From JAVXNW01 sp036645575 (GTDB lineage: Bacteria > Bacillota > Clostridia > Christensenellales > Aristaeellaceae): 32,296 nt of DNA. Below the pieces are notes generated by a model. That model did no database searches and was not told the DNA's origin. It was given only the letters and a program-made list of their open reading frames with translations. The stretch spans positions 1-32,296 of the forward strand of contig JAVXNW010000016.1 of assembly GCA_036645575.1 (NCBI GenBank). The letters are read 5' to 3'. The position numbers were made by a program, and so were the translations under genes. This document shows positions 23,437 through 29,745 of the stretch, piece by piece (position 1 is the stretch's first letter; every line of letters begins with the position of its first letter).

Positions 23437-24534
23437 TCACACCTCCAGATAATAGGTGTCGGGCGCGGCGGGATCGAAGCACTCGCTCGCCCACATGAGC
23501 GTAACCATGTCGGTATCGCCCAGATTTTCGATGTTGTGGGTATATCCCGGCGGAATATCCACCACCTTGAGTTCCTCCGCGCACACCGCAATCTCGATGA
23601 CGCGCGCCTCGTCCGGCTTTCGAAAGCGCACGACGCCCCGACCCGCGACCACCAGAAACTTTTCGTTCTTGGTGTGATGGAAGTGGTTGCCCTTGATAAC
23701 GCCCGGATGCGACAGATTGACCGACATCTGCCCGCGCTCGGGCGTGCGCAGAAACTCGGTGAACGCGCCGCGCGCGTCTTTGTGGCTCGCGAGCGGATAG
23801 GCGAACTGCGCCTCCGGCAGGTAGCTTAAGTAGGTGGCGTAGAGTTTTTTTGTAAAGGGATCGGAAAGCTCCGGCACCTCAAGCGTGCTTCGGCTCTCGC
23901 GAAAGCCGCGCAGCATTTCGGCAAGCCTGCCAAGGGTCACCTGCGCGACCGGCTCGACCGCGCCCCGCCCGTTTCCGTCGATCGCGCGCAATATCTCGGC
24001 GACCACGTCGTCGATGTAGACAAGGCGCAATGCCGTCTCCGGGTTGTCGATCGTGATGGGCAGATCCCGCGCGACATCCGCGCAAAACGTCGCGACGACG
24101 CTGTTGTAGTTCGGGCGGCAGCCCTTGCCAAATACGTTGGGCAGGCGATAGATGAGGGCGGGCGCGCCGGTCCTTCGCGCGTGCGCCTCAAGGCAGGTTT
24201 CGGCGGCCAGCTTGCTCTTTCCGTAGGGGTTGTCAAGGGTCGCCTGAATGGACGAGGTCATGAGCACCGGCGCCAAGTTGCCCGCCCGCTCAAGCGCCTC
24301 GACGAGCGTTTCGGTAAAGTCCGCGTTGCCGCGCTGAAACTCGCGCTCGTCCTTGGGGCGATTGACGCCCGCCAGATGGACGACAAAGTCGCACTGCGCA
24401 CTATACGCGCGCAGTTCCTCCGCCGTCGTCCGGACGTCGCACGAGAGCACCTGGAGAGCGCCCCCCGGATAATCGATCAAAAGCCTTAGGTTGCGCCCGA
24501 TAAAGCCGTTTGCGCCGGTGATCAGCACCTTCAT
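23437..24534 (-). CDS. capF: Bifunctional SDR-cupin reductase of the FucNAc pathway (CapF/FnlB)
   Basis: A 365-residue two-domain enzyme. Residues 1-245 are an extended SDR with TGANGFIGRN (6-15) and Y104/K108 (PYGKSK); it reduces the 4-keto sugar with NADPH to UDP-N-acetyl-6-deoxy-L-talosamine. Residues about 250-365 are a cupin with GNHFHHTKNEKF and PPGYTHNIEN, the metal-site histidines of CapF, which catalyse C3 epimerisation in the Staphylococcus aureus enzyme. The two domains together are diagnostic of CapF/WbjC/FnlB. The start overlaps the capE stop in ATGA, and capG follows at 2 nt. Confidence 0.94.
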   Translation of the reverse strand: MKVLITGANGFIGRNLRLLIDYPGGALQVLSCDVRTTAEELRAYSAQCDFVVHLAGVNRPKDEREFQRGNADFTETLVEALERAGNLAPVLMTSSIQATLDNPYGKSKLAAETCLEAHARRTGAPALIYRLPNVFGKGCRPNYNSVVATFCADVARDLPITIDNPETALRLVYIDDVVAEILRAIDGNGRGAVEPVAQVTLGRLAEMLRGFRESRSTLEVPELSDPFTKKLYATYLSYLPEAQFAYPLASHKDARGAFTEFLRTPERGQMSVNLSHPGVIKGNHFHHTKNEKFLVVAGRGVVRFRKPDEARVIEIAVCAEELKVVDIPPGYTHNIENLGDTDMVTLMWASECFDPAAPDTYYLEV

Positions 24535-25559
24535 AGCGCTTCTCCCGTGCCGCCCGCCAGTTGCTCCCTAATATAGGCAAGGCCCATGAGCTTTTCTTTG
24601 ACCTCATCGACAGAAAGAATGCGCGTATTGACCGAATTAAATTCGCCCATCGTGCTGGGCACCGGGACGCCCTTGACGAAATACTTGTCGTAGTTGAGGT
24701 CGCGGTTGTCGGCGGGCACCCGATAGAAATTGCCCATATCCTCCGCGTGCGCGCATTCCTCCTTGGTGAGCAGCGTCTCGTACAGCTTCTCGCCATGGCG
24801 CGTGCCGATCGACTTCATCTCGTGTCCGGGGTCAAATAGCGCCGCCACCGCGCGCGCCAGCACGTCGATCGTGCAGGCCGGCGCCTTCTGAACCAGGATG
24901 TCGCCCGCCTGCGCGTTTTCAAAGGCGAACAGCACCAGATCCACCGCCTCATCTAGGCTCATAATGAAGCGCGTCATGTCGGGATTGGTCAGCGTCATGG
25001 GCTTGCCCGAACGAATCTGCTCGATAAACAGCGGGATCACCGACCCGCGCGAGCACATGACGTTGCCATAGCGCGTTGCGCAGATCGTGGTGCCGGTCTC
25101 TATCGCGGTGCGCGCCTTGGCGACCACCACCTTCTCCATCATCGCCTTGCTGGTGCCCATGGCGTTGACCGGGTAGGCCGCCTTGTCGGTTGACAGGCAG
25201 ATCACCCGCTTGACGCCGGCCTCAATCGCCGCCGTCAGCACGTTGTCGGTGCCCAACACGTTTGTCTTGACAGCCTCCAGCGGAAAAAATTCACACGACG
25301 GCACCTGCTTGAGCGCCGCGGCATGAAATACGTAATCCACGCCCTGCATCGCGCCGCGCACGCTGGCCGGATCGCGCACATCACCGATGTAATAGCGTAT
25401 ATTGCCCGCGCCGTATTGGTGGCGCAAGTCATCCTGCTTTTTTTCGTCGCGCGAAAAGATGCGAATCTGCCCGATCCCGGTATCATAAAAGCGCCTGAGC
25501 ACCGCGCCGCCAAAGGAGCCCGTTCCGCCGGTGATCAGAAGCGTCTTGCCTTCAAACAT
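24531..25559 (-). CDS. capE: UDP-GlcNAc 4,6-dehydratase/5-epimerase (CapE/FnlA)
   Basis: A 342-residue extended SDR of the polysaccharide-biosynthesis CapD-like family, which starts the UDP-L-FucNAc pathway by converting UDP-GlcNAc to its 4-keto-6-deoxy L-talo form. TGGTGSFG is near the N-terminus, and STDKAAYPVNAMGTSKAMMEK (here: AYPVNAMGTSKAMMEK) has Met in place of the usual catalytic Tyr before the Lys, a CapE trait. RYGNVMCSRGSVIPLF, SRG and RHGEKLYETLL also fit. ATG 25559 is chosen with AGGGGGA 7 nt upstream; the ATG at 25565 is too close to that site. It is the first gene of capEFG. Confidence 0.94.
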   Translation of the reverse strand: MFEGKTLLITGGTGSFGGAVLRRFYDTGIGQIRIFSRDEKKQDDLRHQYGAGNIRYYIGDVRDPASVRGAMQGVDYVFHAAALKQVPSCEFFPLEAVKTNVLGTDNVLTAAIEAGVKRVICLSTDKAAYPVNAMGTSKAMMEKVVVAKARTAIETGTTICATRYGNVMCSRGSVIPLFIEQIRSGKPMTLTNPDMTRFIMSLDEAVDLVLFAFENAQAGDILVQKAPACTIDVLARAVAALFDPGHEMKSIGTRHGEKLYETLLTKEECAHAEDMGNFYRVPADNRDLNYDKYFVKGVPVPSTMGEFNSVNTRILSVDEVKEKLMGLAYIREQLAGGTGEAL

Positions 25560-25586
25560 GACCATTCCCCCTTTTCATACGCCACC

Positions 25587-25615
25587 AGTATACCATATCG
25601 CGGTATTTTTGTGAA
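25587..25615 (-). promoter_or_regulatory. Sigma-A promoter of capEFG
   Basis: On the minus strand TTCACA (25615-25610), 17-nt spacer, TATACT (25592-25587). Predicted start near 25580, about 20 nt before the capE ATG. It is divergent to the promoter at 25637-25665. Confidence 0.78.
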
Positions 25616-25631
25616 GTAATTATGCGTGGCG

Positions 25632-25657
25632 ATACCTTGTCAGATTTGATAAGGTAT
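25632..25657. promoter_or_regulatory. 26-bp palindrome, likely operator
   Basis: ATACCTTGTCA at the left and TGATAAGGTAT at the right form an inverted repeat in which 11 of 13 positions pair across the centre. It covers the -35 box (25637-25642) of the plus-strand promoter and lies 17 nt from the -35 of the capEFG promoter. A dimeric repressor or activator bound here could act on one or both. No regulator gene adjoins it. Confidence 0.6.
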
Positions 25658-25665
25658 GATATAAT
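25637..25665 (+). promoter_or_regulatory. Sigma-A promoter with extended -10 of the secreted-protein gene
   Basis: TTGTCA (25637-25642), 17-nt spacer ending in TGA, TATAAT (25660-25665). The extended -10 TGn is at 25657-25659. Predicted start near 25672. Confidence 0.85.
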
Positions 25666-25673
25666 TATAGCAG

Positions 25674-25692
25674 TTTGACAGTATATGTCAAA
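25674..25692. promoter_or_regulatory. Inverted repeat at the transcript start
   Basis: TTTGACA (25674-25680), five bases, TGTCAAA (25686-25692). It lies directly after the predicted transcription start and before the GGAGGAGG ribosome site. It could be a second operator or a small hairpin in the leader. Confidence 0.45.
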
Positions 25693-25711
25693 ATTACGGA
25701 GGAGGATTTTT

Positions 25712-27055
25712 ATGATGAAGCGACTTTTATGCGTATTGTTGACCGTACTGGTGGTGCTCTTACCGATGGCCGCGATCGCGCAGGGTGAAACACACCAACG
25801 TTTCACCCTGAGCAACCCTGTGTTTGAGATGCGCGACAGCGCAAGCGACCCATCCACACTCGACCTTAAGGGCCTTAAGCTGGCGCTAGACTCCAGCAAC
25901 GCCGGGTTCATCGCGCAGGTACTGGCCGACGACGCAGTCGCGCTGTCGGTCGCCGGACAGATGAAGGAAGATGACCTGCTTCTCTGGGCGGAGGGGCTGA
26001 GCAAGGTGATCAGCATGAAACGCGATGCCATTGATCTTGCAGAATCCGTCATGACCGAAACCCCGACGATCGATCCCAGCGCGCTGCTTGCGTCCCTTGA
26101 AGGCGTTACGCTCACGCCTGCGGGTCGCGAAGAGGTGCTGTTCCTGGACGCCACCCAGAAAGTCGAGGCCGAGAAGATCACGCTTCACGCGGCCGACGCG
26201 CAGATCGACGCGTTCCTCACTTCCTATAAAGCGATCGCAGAGCAGGCCGGGGAAGTGCTGACGGACATCGATTTTGAGGATCTGCTTGCGGCGGACATGA
26301 CCCTGGACGCGAGCTTTTGGATAAGCGATGACACCACAAACACGCGCCTTGAGATCGTGTTCACCCGCGCCGACGAGAAGGATACCACGACGATAAACGG
26401 AGCCTTTTTGATGGCGCAACCCGGAGGGGATGTGCTGAAGCTGTATGGCACGCTGGGTCGTGGCACCCAGCAGTTCGAACTCTCGCTCACCGTCCAACCG
26501 GACGCGGTGCTTGCGGATTACCCGCAATTTGCGGGTCAGTTGATCGAACGCAAAGAGGACGCTGTGCAGATGACGCTGACGCTCAATATCAAGCCCGAGT
26601 CGTTGGAGGATGGCATCAACCACCTCATCAACGTATCCCTCGAGTTGGCCAACGGCCAGACATACGACCTGACCGCCGGACGTCAGCACACGACGAGCAC
26701 CGCAAGCGACCTATACGCGCTGGATCTTTCGTCCAACCAGGGCTTTAGCGGGTACGTCTACTGCCGCCAAGTGCCCGTCGAGGCGGACGGCATTACGGGC
26801 ACCGACGGCGCGCTGGAGATCTCCTTTACCTTCGACGGCAAGACGATACTTGCGACGGCCGACCTCTCCGCCCACACGATGCCGGATGCGCTCGTACTGC
26901 CCGACATTTCGGCCATGCCGGTCATCGACTTCAACAACATAACCGAAGAAGACATGACGCAGCTCATGAGCGAAGGACAGATGATGATGCTCCGCGCGCT
27001 GGGGTCGCTGATGACACTTCCGGGCCTTGAAGCCATGGCCTCAGCCATGATGTAA
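25712..27055 (+). CDS. Secreted protein of unknown function
   Basis: I do not recognise this 447-residue protein. Residues 1-23 are a Sec signal peptide (MMKRLLCVLLTVLVVLLPM, AAIA before the likely cut). The mature part is acidic, has no cysteine cluster apart from one or two single residues, no transmembrane segment and no sorting signal. After a helical N-terminal third (about 45-200) it alternates strand-like segments such as LKLYGTLGRGTQQFELSLTV, MTLTLNIKPESL and ALEISFTFDGKTILATADLS, the last third resembling repeated beta hairpins of an outer-surface or carrier-type fold. The C-terminus is Met-rich (MMMLRALGSLM, AMASAMM). GGAGGAGGA precedes ATG 25712 by 7 nt. It has a strong promoter with two inverted repeats, so it is probably regulated. 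No neighbour suggests a role. Confidence 0.8.
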   Translation: MMKRLLCVLLTVLVVLLPMAAIAQGETHQRFTLSNPVFEMRDSASDPSTLDLKGLKLALDSSNAGFIAQVLADDAVALSVAGQMKEDDLLLWAEGLSKVISMKRDAIDLAESVMTETPTIDPSALLASLEGVTLTPAGREEVLFLDATQKVEAEKITLHAADAQIDAFLTSYKAIAEQAGEVLTDIDFEDLLAADMTLDASFWISDDTTNTRLEIVFTRADEKDTTTINGAFLMAQPGGDVLKLYGTLGRGTQQFELSLTVQPDAVLADYPQFAGQLIERKEDAVQMTLTLNIKPESLEDGINHLINVSLELANGQTYDLTAGRQHTTSTASDLYALDLSSNQGFSGYVYCRQVPVEADGITGTDGALEISFTFDGKTILATADLSAHTMPDALVLPDISAMPVIDFNNITEEDMTQLMSEGQMMMLRALGSLMTLPGLEAMASAMM

Positions 27056-27063
27056 ATGGACAC

Positions 27064-27097
27064 ACGCGGAGCAGGGCATGTATGCCCTGCTCCGCGT
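27064..27097. terminator. Long perfect stem-loop between the secreted-protein gene and patB
   Basis: A perfect inverted repeat with 16-nt arms (ACGCGGAGCAGGGCAT at 27064-27079, complement 27082-27097) starts 9 nt past the stop. The central few bases must form the loop. It is followed by TCCCAAATGG, not a T-run. It may stop or slow transcription or protect the 3' end, and patB, 47 nt further on, has no obvious promoter of its own. Confidence 0.55.
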
Positions 27098-27144
27098 TCC
27101 CAAATGGCCCGAGGACGCAAATTTGCGCAATTGGAGACAAAGAG

Positions 27145-28317
27145 ATGTTTGATTTTGATACGGTGATCGACCGGCGCGGCACCGGCGCGTGCAAGTGGGA
27201 GCGCCGCAGCGCGTATGAATGCACACATGGCATTCTGCCGATGTCGGTGGCGGATATGGAACTGCCGGTCGCGCCCTGCGTGCGGGAAGCGGTCGTCAAG
27301 GCCGCGGAGCACGGCGTGTACGGCTACACGGAGGCGACGCCCCGCTATTACGACGCGCTACTTGGCTGGATGAAGGCGCGCCATGGCATGGCGGCGACCG
27401 CCGGCGACGTGGCGTCAATCGGCGGCGTGGTGCCGGCGCTTGGCATTGCGATTCGCGCCTTCACAAGACCCGGCGAGGGCGTGATCGTCCAGCCGCCGGT
27501 CTATCCGCCGTTTCGCGCCTCGGTGGAGCGCAACGGTCGGCGCGTGGAACTGTGCCCGCTTGCGCTGACGGACGGCCGGTACGAGATGGACTTTGAGGCG
27601 CTCGAGCGCGCGGCAAAGAAGCCCGACGTCACGCTTTTGCTGCTGTGCTCGCCGCACAACCCGGTCGGGCGCGTGTGGACGCGGGAAGAGCTTTTGCGGG
27701 TGGAGGAAATTTGCCGCGCAAACGGGGTATTGGTCGTGTCAGATGAAATTCATTCGGACTTGATCCTGACCGGCAAGCACATCCCCTACGCCAACCTCTC
27801 GGATGCCGCGCGCGCGCACTGCATCGTGTGCACCGCGCCCAGCAAGACCTTCAACATTCCCGGCCTGCAGTGCGCCAACGTGTTCGCCTTTGACGAAGAC
27901 CTGCGCGCGCGGTTTAAGGCGCAGGCGCAGATCGACGGCTTTGACAACCTTTCGTATTTCGGATACGCGGCGGCGATCGCGGCCTACGAGGGCGGTTCTC
28001 CGTGGCTTGACGCCGTGCTTGCCTACATTCAAGGCAACTACGACTGCTTGGTCGCGTTCCTTTCCGAACACATGAAGTGCCTCAAGGTGTTCCCGATGGA
28101 GGGCACCTACCTCGCGTGGGTGGACTTCCGGGCGCTCGGCCTTGACAATCAGGCGCTCGAGCACTTCACGCGCGAGGAGGCGCACCTGATCCTGGACGAG
28201 GGCTACATCTTTGGCCCCGAGGGCGACGGCTTTGAGCGGATCAACTTGGCGCTTCCGCGAGCGGAACTCCAAAAGGCGCTCGAGCGACTGCTTGACGCGT
28301 ATCGACGCAGGTTCTAA
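27145..28317 (+). CDS. patB: PatB/MalY-type pyridoxal phosphate C-S lyase
   Basis: A 390-residue fold-type I PLP enzyme of the MalY/PatB group, which splits cystathionine or cysteine conjugates to homocysteine or a thiol, pyruvate and ammonia. The N-terminus FDFDTVIDRRGTGACKWE and LPMSVADMEL are typical of the group. The cofactor site is seen in LCSPHNPVGRVW (167-178), VVSDEIHSDL (D200) and APSKTFNIPGLQ, with the Schiff-base lysine at K234. ATG 27145 has GGAG 8 nt upstream; the frame is open to 27082, but that part covers the stem-loop and has no family similarity. It adds to the sulfur amino acid genes metY-metA elsewhere in the window. Aminotransferase activity is a less likely alternative. 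Confidence 0.92.
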   Translation: MFDFDTVIDRRGTGACKWERRSAYECTHGILPMSVADMELPVAPCVREAVVKAAEHGVYGYTEATPRYYDALLGWMKARHGMAATAGDVASIGGVVPALGIAIRAFTRPGEGVIVQPPVYPPFRASVERNGRRVELCPLALTDGRYEMDFEALERAAKKPDVTLLLLCSPHNPVGRVWTREELLRVEEICRANGVLVVSDEIHSDLILTGKHIPYANLSDAARAHCIVCTAPSKTFNIPGLQCANVFAFDEDLRARFKAQAQIDGFDNLSYFGYAAAIAAYEGGSPWLDAVLAYIQGNYDCLVAFLSEHMKCLKVFPMEGTYLAWVDFRALGLDNQALEHFTREEAHLILDEGYIFGPEGDGFERINLALPRAELQKALERLLDAYRRRF

Positions 28318-28330
28318 AAAGTCAAAATGG

Positions 28331-28371
28331 AAGGCGCGGTCTGGCCAGCGATGTTGGCCAGACCGCGCCTT
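28331..28371. terminator. Long perfect stem-loop after patB
   Basis: A 17-bp perfect stem (AAGGCGCGGTCTGGCCA at 28331-28347, complement at 28355-28371) with a 7-nt loop begins 14 nt past the patB stop. ATCTCTTC follows, so the T-run is weak. It resembles the stem-loops at 10387 and 27064 in strength and position. Confidence 0.65.
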
Positions 28372-28575
28372 ATCTCTTCGCCCCTTCACGCCTTTCGCGT
28401 CCCATTTGCCCCGTGCGGCCTTGCCGGATGGCGCTTGCGGGGGTTGGGGTTTTCCGCCGATTTGTCATGTTATATTTATATTATCTCCCATGCGTCTAAC
28501 CGGACGGCCATCCCAAACGGGCGGATTCGCGCAATTTATCTGCTTACACGCCGTTGTTTTGCTTTTTTGTGATGC
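28372..28575. other. Gene-free stretch before the LytTR regulator
   Basis: Past the patB stem-loop I see no gene with a ribosome site. An AT-rich patch at about 28463-28490 stands out in the GC-rich surroundings. The rest looks like degenerate non-coding sequence up to the promoter at 28576. Confidence 0.5.
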
Positions 28576-28604
28576 TTGACATTATTTGTCCTAGATGTTA
28601 CTAT
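28576..28604 (+). promoter_or_regulatory. Promoter of the LytTR response regulator
   Basis: A perfect -35 TTGACA (28576-28581), 17-nt spacer ending in TGT (extended -10), TACTAT (28599-28604). Predicted start near 28611, giving a leader of about 30 nt that carries AAAGGAG. Confidence 0.75.
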
Positions 28605-28640
28605 TGGGGTACCTTTAAAGTGGCTAAAGGAGTCCTCAAT

Positions 28641-29369
28641 TTGTTGTATTTTATCGTCTGTGATGACAACGCGCTGCACAACAAGACGCTGTGCTGGCAC
28701 CTGAACGCGCTTTTCCCGAGACTTGACATCCCCGCCGAGGTCGCGCTGATCACAACGACGCCCAGCGAGGTGCTCGCCTATGCCCAAAACCATGGCGACC
28801 GACAGAACATCTACCTGATCGACATTGAACTGGGCGACGAGCTAAACGGCGTGACGCTGTGCAAGCAGCTCTTTCAGTGCGACCCGGCGGCCTATTTCCT
28901 GTACGTATCGGCCTATCCCGACCATGCGCTCGAGTGCTGCAAGGCCCACGCCTATGACTTTATCTTAAAGCCGTACACGTCGGAGCGGTTGGAATCCTGC
29001 GTGCGCGGGCTGATCCGCACGATCCAGCGCCGCAAGGCCGGCCCCGTGTTGATCGTTCGAATCGGTTCCTGCACCCATCAGCTTGTGCAGTCCGAGATCT
29101 TATACATCGAGGCGCAGCGCGCCTACGTCTGCGCGCACATGAAGGACTGGACGCTCACCTGGCGCGAGAGCCTGAACGCGGTGTTTGAGCGGCTGGAACC
29201 AGGGCTGTTCGACCGCGTGCACAAAAGCTTCATCGTCAACCGCGGTCAGACCGTTTCGATCAACGTCAAGGACTGCGAGGTCGTGTTGTCCAACAAGGCG
29301 GTTCTGCCCATATCGCGGAGCTTTGCCGCCCTCAAGCGCGAGCAGATGAGCATCCCCGCGCCTGACTGA
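28641..29369 (+). CDS. LytTR family response regulator
   Basis: A 242-residue AgrA/LytR-type regulator. Residues 1-125 are a receiver domain: acidic pocket D8-D9 (FIVCDDN), phosphate acceptor D61 (IYLIDIELGDELNG), and K110 in FILKPY. Residues about 138-240 are a LytTR DNA-binding domain with ILYIEAQRAYVCAH, TWRESLNAVFERL and FDRVHKSFIVN (RVHKSFIVN being a family hallmark). The best start is TTG at 28641, since AAAGGAG ends 8 nt upstream and the protein then begins MLYFIVCDDN like its family; no ATG fits. No sensor kinase or peptide gene adjoins it, so it is an orphan regulator here. LytTR proteins commonly bind direct repeats; none is obvious nearby. Confidence 0.9.
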   Translation: MLYFIVCDDNALHNKTLCWHLNALFPRLDIPAEVALITTTPSEVLAYAQNHGDRQNIYLIDIELGDELNGVTLCKQLFQCDPAAYFLYVSAYPDHALECCKAHAYDFILKPYTSERLESCVRGLIRTIQRRKAGPVLIVRIGSCTHQLVQSEILYIEAQRAYVCAHMKDWTLTWRESLNAVFERLEPGLFDRVHKSFIVNRGQTVSINVKDCEVVLSNKAVLPISRSFAALKREQMSIPAPD

Positions 29370-29452
29370 CGCCGCATGGCTTTTCTACCCGCTTTACGGC
29401 CTTTGCCGTGCCCGCGAAAAGTAGCGCAGCGGCTGTTTTCGTGTATCTCGCA

Positions 29453-29481
29453 TTGACATTTTCCCGGTTTTGCTTTATAAT
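29453..29481 (+). promoter_or_regulatory. Consensus sigma-A promoter of leuS
   Basis: TTGACA (29453-29458), exactly 17 nt, TATAAT (29476-29481): all twelve positions match consensus. Predicted start near 29488, at the base of the T-box leader. Confidence 0.92.
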
Positions 29482-29487
29482 TGTTGC

Positions 29488-29727
29488 GTTGATGATGGGG
29501 AATGTTTGTTGGGTCGCGGGCAAAGAGAGCCGCCGGATGGTGCGAGGCGGCGCCGCGCCGAATGACGCTCGTCCCCTGAGACACCCCTTGGGCGGTTGCC
29601 CCCGTTATCGGGCAAGAGTGGACCTTCAAAACACGCGGTTGCGCTGTTTTTGGGGTCAACAAGAGTGGTACCGCGAAAGGCATGTCCTTCCGTCTCTTTA
29701 GATAGAGAGGGAAGCTATTTTTTTTTA
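29488..29727 (+). promoter_or_regulatory. T-box leader (leucine) with terminator/antiterminator
   Basis: Typical T-box elements in order: the AGAGAG motif of Stem I at 29524-29529, an apical region GCCGCCGGATGGTGCGAGGC, a specifier region GAATGACGCTCGTCCCC in which CTC (Leu) at 29568-29570 is the likely codon, the T-box sequence AAGAGTGGTACCGCG at 29661-29675, and a terminator with CTTCCGTCTCT (29687-29697) pairing with AGAGAGGGAAG (29704-29714) and a nine-T run at 29718-29726. Uncharged tRNA-Leu should stabilise the antiterminator and permit leuS transcription. Amino acid identity rests on the reading of the specifier and on the downstream gene. Confidence 0.93.
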
Positions 29728-29745
29728 AGTGAGGAGCCGATGTAC

